From Mixophyes australis (lineage: Eukaryota > Chordata > Amphibia > Anura > Limnodynastidae), in the NCBI GenBank assembly GCA_036250195.1, contig JAVHZZ010000010.1, forward strand, positions 81,513,257 through 81,577,256: a stretch of 64,000 nt of DNA, in the 5' to 3' direction. Of this stretch, positions 11,336-22,611 are shown one piece after another; position 1 is the first letter of the stretch, and the number at the start of each line of letters is the position of its first letter. A model generated the notes under the pieces. It searched no databases and was not told the origin of the DNA. It saw nothing but the letters and a program-made list of their open reading frames with translations. The translations under genes and the position numbers were made by a program.

Positions 11336-11702
11336 TTAGAGTATTAGTGTATCTTGGGAAGGAACAGTGCAGACCGGGACATAACAGCTGCAGGGAGATG
11401 ACAGCGGACACATACTGAAATCAGACCTGTCACACTGAGATCCACTATTGGCCGACAGTTGTGTTAGTGTATTCATACTGCAGGATCGGAAGGTCAGAAA
11501 TTATTAAACAGTGCGACCAACCAAATGAAGCGATGATCACCACTTTGGGACGACTTTTGAGCATTATGTAGGTATACACACTCACACGATATCTGACCAA
11601 ACGGTCGGATGTCGGCTGATTTGCCCGACTACTGGACGAAAATGCTTCAGTGTGTACCTAGCCTTACTGCTTGTTTTGCTTTACTTTCCTAAATGGCCCT
11701 TA

Positions 11703-12290
11703 GGGTTTTATAATCTAACTGATAACATCACCAAATTGCATTTTACAAGAAATCAGCAGTAAAGGTGCAGAACCTATTGTTTATTACTGTGGAAAGGCAG
11801 AAAATTAAACTAAAAAGGTAACATGAATATATGATTACACATTGATTTTTTTTGTATTGTCCTCTTCACATATTTTAGAACCTAACCCCAACCATTATCT
11901 GCACAGAGATGATATGGATTTCAGCTCAAAGGGGAGCACCCTTTTCTGACTGCTGTGAAGTTGGGAGGTATGGCCCTACTACTGTCAGAGAGGAACACAG
12001 CTAAATGATTTAATGGGGAGAGGAATGCCAGGGATACATTTTAAATGTACAAGAGAATATTTTAACTAGCAGATACAAAAAACAAAATGTACTCATTAGA
12101 TAGGTGGAAATAATCTCTCACGATGATAATTAATATTCTAAACTTGTCCAATTCTTATCCTATGAATCTACAGATTTCATCTGATCAGCCATCAGTCACA
12201 GAAGACAAATAAATGATGACCTTCTTCTACCATTTACCCAAAATTCATAACACTTTAACAAAACCATTGGCACTTAATCATTTCTGGAAT
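11703..12290. other. spacer, nothing recognised
   Basis: AT-rich DNA with no recognised repeat or coding sequence. Confidence 0.4.
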
Positions 12291-12301
12291 AAACTGTCAA
12301 C

Positions 12302-12832
12302 ATCGCCCGCATCCATCCCTTTCTCTCTCAGGAGGCCACCAAAAACATCACACACGCACTCATCATCTCCCGCCTGGATTACTGCAACCTCCTCCTCACT
12401 GGCCTCCCCCACTCCCGTCTCTCCCCCCTCCGCTCTATACTCAATGCGGCCGCAAGACTCATCTACCTCTCACGCCGCTCCTCCTCTGCCTCCCTTCTCT
12501 GCCTTGCCCTACACTGGCTCCCCTTCCCCTACAGAATTCTTTTCAAACTCCTCACCACCACTTACAAGGCTCTCTCCCACTCTACTGCCCCTTATATCTC
12601 TAACCTCCTCTCCATTCACACTCCCGCCCGCTCCCTGCGCTCGGCCAATGACCGCCGCCTCTCCTCCACTCTGATCACCTCTTCCCATTCCAGAATCCAG
12701 GACTTTTCCCGTGCAGCCCCCCTTCACTGGAACGACCTCCCTCACTCCATCCGCCTCTCACCTACTCTGTGCTCCTTCAAACGTGCACTCAAAACTCACC
12801 TCTTTCTCAAAGCCTACCAACCATCCACTTAA
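12302..12832 (+). CDS. L2-type LINE ORF2 C-terminus, open frame (5'-truncated)
   Basis: The frame from 12302 is open for 176 codons to the TAA at 12830. It reads IARIHPFLSQEATKNI, then ALIISRLDYCNLLLTGLP, NAAARLIYLS, LALHWLPFPYRILFKLLT, RSLRSANDRRL, FSRAAPLHWNDLP and LKTHLFLKAY. These are the conserved blocks of the region downstream of the reverse transcriptase in L2/CR1-like LINE ORF2 proteins. The frame has no initiator because the element is 5'-truncated, as is usual for LINEs. It would not be a functional polymerase: the reverse transcriptase and endonuclease domains are missing. The absence of any stop suggests a fairly young insertion. Confidence 0.85.
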   Translation: MARIHPFLSQEATKNITHALIISRLDYCNLLLTGLPHSRLSPLRSILNAAARLIYLSRRSSSASLLCLALHWLPFPYRILFKLLTTTYKALSHSTAPYISNLLSIHTPARSLRSANDRRLSSTLITSSHSRIQDFSRAAPLHWNDLPHSIRLSPTLCSFKRALKTHLFLKAYQPST

Positions 12833-13141
12833 CCCCCATCTCCTCCGCTCATTCTCCCCTTTCTCCCATTCCCTCAACTGGCTCCTCTTGTGTCTGGTCT
12901 GTTTTACCCTCCCTTAGGATGTAAGCTCGTATGAGCAGGGCCCTCTTCCCTCCTGTCTCCTTACCCGTTCTTCTGCTCCGTGCTTATTGCATCAGCCTGC
13001 CTGGAGTTTCTGAAGTATTGGTACTTTTGTTTATTGTTCTGTACTGTTATACCCTGTATAGTCTACAGTTTGTACTATGTGCGGCGCTGCGGAAACCTTG
13101 TGGGGCCTAACAAATAAATGATAATAATAATAATAATAATA
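12302..13141 (+). mobile_element. L2-type LINE 3' end with ATA-rich microsatellite tail
   Basis: The coding part is followed by about 300 bp of 3' untranslated DNA containing GGATGTAAGCTCGTATGAGC and GGCGCTGCGGAAAC. It ends AACAAATAAATG followed by an (ATA)n run at about 13121-13141. The end resembles the 3' end of the SINEs at 19766, 25270 and 57782 (GCGCTGCGGAA, then AAATAAATG and a trinucleotide run). Confidence 0.85.
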
Positions 13142-14360
13142 ACCTATTACAATTCATAGACACCCATCTGCAAAAATTGTTTATAAACCACCTCTTCTGT
13201 CTCTGCAATAATGTAAATTTGCTCATTTTAGCCCAGGATATTGAATGGTCCATTGACTATTCATGGATGAAAATGGGTATCACATCATTACAATTGAATA
13301 TCTCCCATCCTTTAGAAATGGAAACAGTTTACCTAACCCAGGACATGCACATGCCACCCAAACACATTAGGGCTGACACAGAGAGGGATGTGCTCTAGTT
13401 TGCATATCATGCATGATATCGCTGTACACGCATATATGCCTGTTATAAGGCCTATGTTTTGTAGCTGCTATAGGGTAGGTGTAAGTATGCATTGATGTTG
13501 ATTTATTGTAAACCAGGAGCATATGCTGCCGATGTAGAATCAAATGTATACAGCTCTGAATAAGGGCAGAAATACACTCAGTTCCAATGCTCTTTTTTCT
13601 TTTAAGAGTAAGTTACTCCCGTTTTGCGTCCAACTCTGTATTAGCCCCATTGACTTTATATTCATTTTGACTTAGCATGTTTACTTTTCTAAATATTTCG
13701 ATTACCGTTAAGTTTCAAGCAGTATAGAGCATTAGCATCAGATATTTAAAAAGTGTAATCACCAAAACAAGTAGCATGCTGTTTATTTTTAATGTTGGAG
13801 CAGTAAATAAGCAATGAGATATGCAAGGCAGATCATTAGTAATGAACTCTCTGGTCTTTATAAGGTAAATGTATAGACTTTAATTTCCAACTTTTCCCAA
13901 ATAACATTTTTATTTAAGAAAGGTTAGTTGCAATGACATCACCTAGTTTCAGCTAAGAGCACAGAGGTCTTATATACTTTAGAATTCAATAAAATGCTAA
14001 ATTAGCATGGAAATAATATTATTGGTGTGGGCAGGGAGGGGAAAGGGTTAACCTGGAACAATTAAAGAGCAAAATCCACCGTGAGAGGTAGGTGTGTCGA
14101 GCGCTGGCCCTTCAACGGTCATGTAAATCACAAATACATAACTTATAACCCTGCCATACAACCAATCTATAAAGTATACTGGACCTGGTAGAAACCCATG
14201 GTCTCCAAACACAGCAACCAAATCCTTTCAGTTCAAGCCATTAAGTCCTTTAGATAAGCAGTACATTTCTCCATTTGCATACAATCCTAAATATTTCTAG
14301 TTACTTGTTAAGGAGAGGGATGGGGGGGTGCTCTGTTTTGTATAGGTGGATATTCGGCAT
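13142..14360. other. spacer, nothing recognised
   Basis: AT-rich intergenic DNA. No exon, palindrome or tandem array that I can support. Confidence 0.4.
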
Positions 14361-14367
14361 TTGGCTG

Positions 14368-15380
14368 TCAGCAGGATTTGTATGGCCAGTACATTCTATG
14401 TTTTAGGGAGTTTGGGAAAAGTGTGGGTTTACAGTAGGTAAAGCACATCCCATTATAACTGCAAGTAAGGACAACCACCCAAAATTGTCTGATCACGGGT
14501 ATGTAAAAGAGTACCTCTTCCTCTACAGCGTAAAGGTGAGACTGAGGGTAAATATGGTATAATTTAGATGTATTAAACTGGTACATAGTCTTTTAATAGT
14601 TAGTTTTGTTTTGTGCTTGTTGTGTGTATATAGTGGGTGTACAAAAATTCCAATTCACTCTTTAAAACATTCTTCTATTGCTGTCTACAATGTTCTTTCT
14701 GATCATTGTTACTTTGGTGATGCAAAGGTTTTTGAAGCTGGGCGGTGAGGCCCTTGGATGACAATGGAGTATTTAAAAGGTATCAGGGAGGAGAGGATAG
14801 GTATAAGTAAGTAATTAGTTATTAGCAGATAAGAAAACACTTCCCTGGGGGGAAGAGGAAATTCAGATTGAATGGTCACAAGTGGTTCATCAGCAACACT
14901 CTGGGTCATTCTAGTACTCCAGGAAGCCTACAAGCCATGGGTAAATTTCAGTTATGAAAACCTGGTATCAGTAAGTAGGGGTGGGAGCTAGTTTATAGCA
15001 AATGCTAACTTTGTCCCAAAGGCCAGCAGTGAAGGCAAATACTAGGTTAGAAGAAACACCTTTTCTGATCCCTGTTATTGAGCCAATCAGATGACTTTAG
15101 TGCGTCTATTCCTGAGTTGGCCTACTTAATATTTACTCAATGTCAAGTACTAGAAGTGGGAATGGTTTGGTTTCCCTAAGAAACCCCCAAAAAATGAATG
15201 TGTGGCAAGTTCATAAGGAGGGCCATTTATTTTAACTGGTTTATTTAGTAGTTTGATCAATCTGTATATTTTCCTAGTTCTCTGAACAGATGAGGTAATG
15301 TCATCACTATTTAGTTTAGGTTCGGGTGCCATTAGATAGCCCAGAGATATTAACATTTTGGCCTATATGGTTAGCCAGCA
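14368..15380 (-). pseudogene. L1-like LINE ORF2 remnant
   Basis: On the minus strand three broken frames appear in the expected order of an L1/Tx1-type ORF2 C-terminal region. First, 15356-15150 ends in FFGGFLGKPNHSHF (like the GG.G.PN block). Second, 14909-14709 has EFPLPPREVFSYLLI (like the F.LP...F.YLQI block). Third, 14586-14368 has KLYHIYPQSHLYAVEEEVLFYIPVI (like the zinc-knuckle/HIWWSCP block, whose C and W residues are partly lost). Stops and frameshifts separate them. Similarity to the 51.1-51.9 kb fragment supports the call. Confidence 0.6.
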
Positions 15381-15873
15381 GTTCCACTGAAAGTGCATAT
15401 AGCAAGGGGGGAGAGTGGGCTGACTAACACCATTGAAAAGATGAAATGAGGTTGAGATGTAGCCCCCTGCACTAGCGCTAGCTGTGGGTATGTAGTACAG
15501 GACCCTCACTGCTGCCCTGCAGCAGTTGGCATTCATCAGCCTGGATAGCTGTGAACTTCAAGCCTGATTTAACATAAAATTGCAACTTTTTTTTATGGAC
15601 ACAAAAATGTGCCCACGCTCTTACGTTTCTGCGGCTGTATGTTGTTTCACATAAGCATCTTTCAATCTAGTGTATAGATTTGCCTGACTCAAAAATGTAC
15701 CTGTCCTCATTACTAATTGGAAAACTTGTACCAGGCCTATAGGTTGGGCACAGAAATGGCATATCTTAAAGAAGTATCTAAGTCATGTCCAGTTCTTACG
15801 AAATGAAGAACTAGACACAGTTACATAAATCAATACATTACACCGTTTGTCCCTAGAGCAGTCATTGTCACTG
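15381..15873. other. spacer, nothing recognised
   Basis: No coding or repeat structure recognised. Confidence 0.35.
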
Positions 15874-15879
15874 ATTGGG

Positions 15880-16168
15880 CAGGGGCGCACGGAGGATTTT
15901 TCGGGGGGTTTCCTGAACAAAAATAAATCCTAGAAACCTGCCGCGCATGCGCGGCAGCTCCATTTCGGCTGCACTGTAGTAAACAGCAGCCGCGGCGCTG
16001 TCAAAGAAGCGTCCGCGGCGGTGCTATATACAATACATCACCACCGCGGACACTTCTTGGACTGCTCCGCGGCTGCTGTATACTACAGTGCCGATATGTA
16101 CAGTGTATGATATTTTAGCGGAAGGGGGGGGTTCTGGAGACCCAGAAACCCCCCCTGCGTGCGCCACT
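15880..16168. repeat. MITE, CAGGGGCGCAC family, about 6-bp duplication
   Basis: It starts CAGGGGCGCACGGAGG and ends CCCCTGCGTGCGCCACT. The flanks are ATTGGG (15874-15879) and GTTGGG (16169-16174). The centre is an imperfect palindrome built on CAGCCGCGGCGCTGTC and GAAGCGTCCGCGG. A second copy, with an exact 6-bp duplication, is at 48993-49272. A 6-bp duplication does not fit hAT or Harbinger; the superfamily is not assigned. Confidence 0.75.
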
Positions 16169-16389
16169 GTTGGGATTGCTACTCTGTCACTCTCCCTCTA
16201 GTCTCAGTGCTGTTTGAGAAACGTCACTGATGCGGGACAAGTTCCTGCCTGTCTACAAACTTTAAAGCAATGTTCCAACAGTCTTTGTTCACTAAACATT
16301 CCTGAAGTAGAACCACACACACAGTCACTCACAAGGTTCTGCACAATTCTTTTCTGAGATCATCAGAACTACTAGCTAATGGACACAAG

Positions 16390-16710
16390 GGGCCTGATTC
16401 ATTAAGGAAAGTAAGTCAAAAAAAGGAGTAAGTATTCTGCTGGATACACCATGTTACAATGCAAGGGGTGCAAATTAGTTTATTATTTTGCACATAAGTT
16501 AAATACTGGCTGTTTTTTCATGTAGCACACAAATACTTGATAGCTGTATTTGTACACTGAAATTTAAAGTTGTTCTCGGACATGCCCTACCCCAACTATA
16601 AATTTACCATCATATTTTAAATTTAGCTCCCCCTCCAATGCAACATGGTTTTGCCAAAGTGCAAAGTTACTCATTTGTTTTTGTTTTACTTTTCTTAATG
16701 AATCAGACCC
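16390..16710. repeat. MITE, family B
   Basis: GGGCCTGATTCATTAAGG at the left and CTTAATGAATCAGACCC at the right, with the family phrases TGCAAGGGGTGCAAATTAG and CCCTCCAATGCAACATGG. No clear target duplication. It abuts a family C segment, so it may be inserted in, or recombined with, that element. Confidence 0.8.
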
Positions 16711-17305
16711 ACTGAGCGCAATGTCCGTTTGTTTCAGAATGCACGTAATTCGGGTCTGAAGTCAACAAGGAGCGGATCTAAAGATAAGTGCGATGATGAA
16801 TACGGGTGTGGGTCTGCTCTGCTCTACTACACAGGACACCGCAGGATATGTCCAATACCTCTGTGGAATATAAAATCTCAAAAGAAGGCACAGAATTTTT
16901 TTTTATTAAATGAATGTTTAATTAATTAAATTAATAAAGCCATTTATGAAATACATTAAAATATGTTTAAAAAAAATCTTCTATCATGAAATATATTTAT
17001 TAGTATGTTATTAATGTCTACAGTTGCTACTGATTGTATACATTTATTATAGCATTCATAAACAGCCGTCATCATTAGCAAACAGCATTTAGACTGTAGC
17101 TGGAGCAAGAGATGAGAGGCTGAAAAACAAGTAGTTGAGAAATGCCCAGAGCTTGAATCGGTCGCTGTTGTGCGCACTTGAGTTTAGCACACCCTTACTG
17201 TACATGCAAAAGTATTTACTGTGCATTGACTTTGTGAATACGCCCAGCCAGTCCAGAATACATATTGTGGTGGTATCGGTACCACAAATATGATGAATGA
17301 GACCC
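16711..17305 (+). repeat. family C element, fragment
   Basis: Shares phrases with the 33311-34992 element in the same order: AATACGGGT, CTCTGCTCT, ACAGGACAC, GTCCAATAC, GGAATATAAA near the left, and GTAGCTGGAGCAAG, CTTGAATCGG and TTTAGCACACCC near 17095-17190. The right end resembles TGAATGAGACCC (17297). A copy in opposite orientation is at 59467-60380. No coding sequence. Confidence 0.6.
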
Positions 17306-17439
17306 TTAACCTAACAAAGATTTGCTATCCAGAAACACTGGAAAAATTAATAAAATCAGAATATTGTGCTTACCTACAGCCTTAGGTTCAGTTTTGTGAC
17401 ATTGGACACAGTTGTGCCTCTGTCCGTCCATATCACTTC

Positions 17440-17905
17440 CACCAGCACTGCTTCTGTCTACCACACTGTAAACTACAGTAGAATAGGAGGAGAGAGCTGT
17501 GAAGAGGCCAGAAGTGGAAGATGAAGGTGGGTGAAGGTGTGGTGCAAGAGGACAATGGGTTGTGGGGGCAGCTGGGAGAAAAAGGAGGGGAAACAGATGC
17601 AATGGTGGGAGGGACAAAGGAAGACATATGGGGGAGAAAGAAATGGGCCGGTACTTGTAATGTGGAGTCAGAAACACACAAACAATTGGCGGGAGGGGAC
17701 AGAGGCACACATGGGGAGATAGAGCTAGAGAGAGAGAGATACACATATAAAATTGGAGACAGAGAGACAAACACAAAGGGGAGACAGAGGGGTGACAGAG
17801 ACAGACACATGGAAGGGGGCAGAGGACCACAGACACAACCAGAGGGTGAGACTAACATGGAAGGGAAAATGGAGTCAGTGGTGGGCAGGGGAGGATAGGA
17901 GAAGT
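17440..17905. repeat. purine-rich low-complexity DNA (GA/GACA-rich)
   Basis: The plus strand is dominated by GAGACAGAGAGAC-like, GGGAGA and AGAGAG phrases. Open frames on both strands follow from the strand asymmetry and encode proline/serine/cysteine-rich or glycine/glutamate/arginine-rich nonsense. No gene is supported. Confidence 0.75.
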
Positions 17906-18444
17906 CAAGGCTGGTGGACGGATTGACTTGGAGCAGGCGCAGACAGTGGCTATTCAGAAGGGTGCTGTAGACCCTTCTACCTCCTATTAGCTAATGGGAG
18001 CCTCCTATTAAGAATGAGGCTCCTATTTAATTACTGAAATGATCGGGGCCCCTGGGGGGTGGGCAGCAATTTTATGTTAATAAAACAGACATTGCCAAGT
18101 CCAGGAAGGATTAAAAATATGACAGAGAGCAGGCAAAGTGGTAGCACACACAACTCCCAGGATCATAGTCTGTACACAAGGATAGTATAAAACGATATCT
18201 AGCATATGTCCCAGCACAAGTAAGCAAATCATTTTATTAAAATATAGTCCATTTACACCAAGAAAATGTTTGAAGTCTGCCTGACATTAATCAAGGAGAT
18301 AATTAATTGAGTTGAATATATAAGAGACACTCTAGTGGCACTGGGTAAGAGTACTCAGGCTTAGTTTTGACCGCTAGAGACCCAAGCATGTGGTACCTCC
18401 ATTACTCTATACCCAATTTTTAAAAAGCTTTTATATCATTAAAA
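17906..18444. other. spacer, nothing recognised
   Basis: No exon or repeat recognised. Confidence 0.35.
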
Positions 18445-18569
18445 ACAGGCAGTATTTAACTTATGTGCAAAACAGAATACTAATTTGCATCCCTTGCATT
18501 TAACATGGTTTTGTCCAGGAGACTGAAATAAGGATCCTCTTCATTTAAGATCCTTAATGAATCAGGCCC
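18445..18569. repeat. MITE, family A, right half only
   Basis: Contains the family A right arm: AACAGGCAGTATTTAACTTA, GTGCAAAACAGAATACTAAT, GTTTTGTCCAGGAGACTGAA and CCTTAATGAATCAGGCCC. It is followed by an (ATT)n/(AGT)n microsatellite at 18570-18625. The left arm is missing. Confidence 0.85.
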
Positions 18570-18705
18570 GTTATTATTATTAATATTATTACTATTATTA
18601 TTATTAGTAGTAGTAGTAGTTGTAGCAGTAGTAGGCCCACCATATTATCCAGCAAAGATAATATTTTAATCATACACATCAGTAACTGTCCTATTGAAGT
18701 CCATG

Positions 18706-19005
18706 GGGCCCGATTCATTAAAGATCTTAACTTGAGAAACTTCTTATTTCAGTCTCCTGGACAAAACCATTGTACAATGCAAGGGGTGCAAATTAGTATT
18801 CTGTTTTACACATAAGTTAAATACTGCCTGTTTTATCATGTAGCACACAAATATCAACTTTAAATTTCAGTGTACAAATAAGCTATCAAGTAACTTCTGT
18901 GCAAAACAGAATACTAATTTGCACCCTTTGCATTGTAACATGGTTTTGTCCAGGAGACTGAAATAAGAAGTGTCTCAAGTTAAGATCCTTAATGAATCAG
19001 GCCCC
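18706..19005. repeat. foldback MITE, family A (300 bp), ATG duplication
   Basis: The left arm starts GGGCCCGATTCATTAAAG and the right arm ends CTTAATGAATCAGGCCC. The arms are long inverted copies meeting in CTTTAAATTTCAGTGTACAA. ATG flanks the ends (18703-18705 and 19006-19008). The right arm has a short internal deletion relative to the copy at 52058. Confidence 0.85.
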
Positions 19006-19008
19006 ATG

Positions 19009-19762
19009 TTCTCAGCAGCTAATAAGCCGACAAATATCTTTTTTGGACTTGTAATATAAAAGTACTTTGCAGGATATTTCTGCACTAGCCATCATGGTCT
19101 GGATATTGTTGACATTAACAAATTCAAGCTGGAATATGTTGAGAGTAGTGACATTAGACAAATATTATCAAGAGAGTAATGTGAATTACATACAGTTCCT
19201 AACATCAGCCACCACCTATGCATACTGTTTACAGGCTGCCATATTGAGAATACACAACAGCAGCTGCAGTCAGTTGCCACCTATATGCTGGGGAAGTGAG
19301 ACGAGAATGGACAAGCACTTAAGTGTACTGTACACTGAGAAGAACTGCAAACAAACTGCTGGGTTTCATCAGTAGAGTTTATCTTTAACGTTCTCTGTGT
19401 TCTGCAATTTTCTGCCACATCAGTCCCCAAAAGATTGAACTCAGCTCCCCCCCCAAGTCACTGTCCTACTCATCAAAATGACCAGGGCTGGAAAATCATC
19501 ATGAGCAGATTTATTTACTTTACATGTCCCAGCTGCCAGACACTTTTGTCCATGTAGGAAACAAGCTCATTAACGGTTTAATAGCCCTCTTATCTCCACC
19601 TGCATTAAATCCTTTACTGAATCAGCTGTTTCATCCTTTCCAAGCTGTTAGTTTCACAAGATGAATTTGTTATATGTTACTCTCTTTTAAAGGTGCAGTT
19701 TGACATAGAAAGTATATCCCATTAAGATGTGCTCTGAAACAAAATCTGCTTTTCTTTGCATT
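19009..19762. other. spacer, nothing recognised
   Basis: Open frames of up to about 100 codons here (around 19067-19375) show no recognised motif and have an overlapping open frame on the other strand. Confidence 0.35.
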
Positions 19763-19765
19763 TTG

Positions 19766-20079
19766 TGGACAGCACGGTGGCTAAGTGGTTAGCACTTCTG
19801 CCTCACAGCACTGGGGTCATGAGTTCAATTCACGACCATGGCCTTATCTGTGTGGAGTTTGTATGTTCTCCCCGTGTTTGCGTGTGTTTCCTCCTACACG
19901 CCAAAAACATACTAGTAGGTTAATTGGTTGCTATCAAAATTGACCTTAGTCTCTCTGTGTGTGTATGTTAGGGAATTTAGACTGTAAGCTCCAATGGGGC
20001 AGGGACTGATGCGAGTGAGTTCTCTGTACAGCGCTGCGGAATCAGTGGCGCTATATAAATAATTGGTGATGATGATGAT
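19766..20079 (+). mobile_element. tRNA-derived SINE with GAT tail
   Basis: The head (GGTGGCTAAGTGGTTAGCAC at about 19776) resembles an RNA polymerase III A box. GAGTTCAATTCACGACC at about 19820 resembles a B box. The body continues to CAGCGCTGCGGAATCAG and CTATATAAATAATTGG, then a (GAT)n tail. TTTTGT occurs on both sides as a possible target duplication. It is a retroposed tRNA-like promoter, not a functional tRNA gene: the acceptor stem does not fold. Confidence 0.85.
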
Positions 20080-20785
20080 TTTGTACCTGGTGGAAAGGGC
20101 CATGTTGGAGGGTGTGCAAGTGACTGTAAATGGATTGACAGACATATCGGCATTGCCACAAAGTATATCACACAGTAGACATTGGGTCCTGATTAAAACC
20201 AGAGCCAGGGCCTACCCAAAATAATAGCTAAGCATAGACAAATAGCATGCGTATAGTTTCAATAATGTTTAACCTAGACTTGCTAAAGCAATATCATCTC
20301 TCAAAACTAAAAATGTTCCTATTATTCAATACTGATCAATGGCAGAGTATAATCTCAACTATTCTGTGTAGCGATTTCAACGCTCACTGTCTGTTCTTAT
20401 TCCAATGACATTATAATTGAAGAGGGCGCTTTAATATGCAAAATGTTATTTTATAACCATGCTCAGTGAACATGACATGATTTTAGTGTACAAAGGTCCA
20501 TCTAATAAAAGGTGCTGTATACTGCACTGCAGTGTCTCAGCCACTAAGTGTTCCTATCTCATTCATGTATGGGAATGCTATGGGGATAGTGAGTTTTCTG
20601 GCAGCCCAGAACAACACATGACCTGTTTGTAGTCCACTGAAAATGTCATTGCAAAGTGTTTTGTTTTTAACTTAGAGGCTCCCTCCAACACTGTTATATT
20701 GTGCAGTACTACAATACAGCTGCTAAGAGTAGAGGGCACTAGGGTTAGGTTACCAACACAGCAATCACACTATTGGTCTTTGTGA
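20080..20785. other. spacer, nothing recognised
   Basis: AT-rich spacer with no recognised exon or repeat. Confidence 0.35.
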
Positions 20786-20789
20786 TACA

Positions 20790-21815
20790 GTTATTTTATG
20801 GTTCACCTCTTCGCCTCTACCACTGACACATCTCCCCCTTCATTCCACCTATCATTTGGGGTCCCACAAGGCTCTGTTCTCAATCCTCTAGTTTTCTCAC
20901 TCTACACCACTCCTCTTGGTGAACTGATTGGCTCATTCGGCCTCCAGTAACACCCCTACACTAATTACACCCAGATCTATCTCTCCTCCCTAACCTCTCC
21001 CTTTCTCTACTATCTTGTGTGACCAAATGTCTCTATGTTATGTCCGCATAGATGTCCAAAGCAACCTTAAAACTCAACATGTTCAACATAGTGTTTATTA
21101 TTTTTCTACTTCCTTGAGTTACCACCTTCCCTCAAATTTCCCTCACTGTCAAAAACACCACAATTTCCTCAGTCTCCTTAGCCCTGACTTTGCCCACTGT
21201 ATTATTTTTCAGATCCAATCTCTCTCAAAGTCCTGTCACCTTAACCTGCGGACAATTTCTAGAATACACCCTTTTCTTACCCAAAATGCAACTATAATTG
21301 GTACTCATTCTCATCATCTCCCGCCTCAACTATCTATCCCTACTTCAGATACCCCGCACCACTCTGCAACTGTCTCCCCAAATCCTCCAGAAACCAATTC
21401 AAATTCCTCACTTTGACCTACAAGTCTCACAACAACACCACCCCTTCATACATTGCAAAATACTCTCCCTTGCTCCCTTTTGACTGCCTCTGGCTTGGGT
21501 CTTGCCACCTCTTAGATAATCACCTCTCACTCCCTCCTAGAAGACAACTGTCGTCTCTGAACTTACCTTTTAAATTCTCTGCAATGCCTGATCAGAAAGT
21601 CCTCATCTTTCAAATATTTAAACGTTCTCTTAAAAAACACTTCTGTGCTTAAGCCTACTCTACTCTTACTTACAAGGCTCACACTGGTACACACCCACTT
21701 CTGTCCCAATCTCCTTTCTGAGTCACACTCACTGCTCTTGTCTCAGCTCTGCCCTTTTCCCACTAGATTGTAATGTCTCTCATGAGCAGGGCCCTACAAC
21801 ATCTGCACTAATCTA
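20790..21815 (+). pseudogene. L2-type LINE ORF2 remnant (reverse transcriptase to C-terminus)
   Basis: Around 20845 the sequence reads [19 protein letters not shown] and then [16 protein letters not shown]. This is the [10 protein letters not shown] block of L2 reverse transcriptases, followed by a corrupted YADDTQIYLS block (TNYTQIYLSS). Further on come ISRIHPFLTQNATIIG (about 21258), a SRLNYLSLLQ block, and LLPPRRQLSSLN and FKRSLKKHFC. The 3' untranslated part has GATTGTAATGTCTCTCATGAGC. Frameshifts and stops make it inactive. Confidence 0.8.
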
Positions 21816-22603
21816 TACTCACCAATCAGACACTGTCTAACTTGCATAAGACAGATGACAGGTAATTGCTGATTGGTTGCTTTTACTTAGTGAAAAATTA
21901 GCACCTTAATTCAGTGTTAGTAAATAAGATTCAGACTTCAGGGGTCGAGAAACAATAGCTGGGGTCTGGGCTTGGTGTCTGGTGTTCCATAGTGGCCAGC
22001 TATGAGTGATTGTCAGGTGTTCTCACGGGCATGTGTCCTGTCAAACTAGGATGTGTTAAAATGGGCATGCTCATGAGTAATGCATAGGCATTATGTGCCT
22101 AAAAAACACTGTGTAGTGCCTGTGATATTTGGCCCCTGGGTGCACTCTTACCTGTGGATCTCAGGTGGACAATGAAAAGGATGTAGCAATATTGTGGCCC
22201 TAAAATGTTTATAGCATGGACACCATCTAGAAAGAAAGAAGTTTGAAAGTCTGGCCCCAATGGTCCAGGAGTATTGGTCCACTAATTTGACCACTCAAGA
22301 TGCTCTGACTATTAAAGCTTCGGTAAAACTGTAATTTCAAGTTTGATTTGGACCCACATTCCACAACACTGACATCAGTTGAGGCCATTTTTGAAGCCCT
22401 TTGGAGCTGATCTGGTTTGTGGTGTCTCTACTAGAAATGTTCTGCAAAACAAACAAAATCGTAAATCAGGGAAGGAATACTGCTCAGAATTTTTGTTTGT
22501 GCTAGTAGATAATGAATGAATTAATCTGCCTTGAAATAATCATTTTACTCTGGCTTGTTACAGTCCATTAAGGATGCCTTGGTAAAAGTTCTTGTTTCTA
22601 ACA
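21816..22603. other. spacer, nothing recognised
   Basis: No exon or repeat that I can name. Confidence 0.35.
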
Positions 22604-22611
22604 CCCTAGTC

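Larger units (their letters stand above)
10017..11663. mobile_element. non-autonomous PIF/Harbinger-type element (1,647 bp)
   Basis: The ends are GGCTAGGTACA and TGTACCTAGCC, an 11-bp perfect inverted repeat, flanked by TTA on both sides (10014-10016 and 11664-11666). A TTA/TAA duplication is the signature of PIF/Harbinger. The right subterminal phrase GACCAACCAAATGA is shared with the Myb-encoding element at 42430-45567, so the two are probably related. Inside are a hAT MITE (10159-10472) and a 61-bp minisatellite. No coding sequence is seen. Confidence 0.75.
9738..11699. repeat. MITE, family B, split by a Harbinger-type insertion (TTA duplication)
   Basis: The left part (9738-10016) starts GGGCCTGAGTCATTAAGG. 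The right part (11664-11699) ends TTTACTTTCCTAAATGGCCC. TTA flanks the whole (9735-9737 and 11700-11702). The two parts join into a continuous family B sequence when the 10017-11663 element and one TTA are removed, which fixes the order of insertion. Confidence 0.85.

Noticed and set aside
17306..17898. Open frames of 125-176 codons on both strands
   Set aside because: Purine/pyrimidine strand bias of low-complexity GA-rich DNA removes stops; the peptides are compositionally biased noise.
19766..19840. tRNA gene
   Set aside because: A- and B-box-like motifs are present, but the sequence does not close an acceptor stem and is the head of a repeated SINE.
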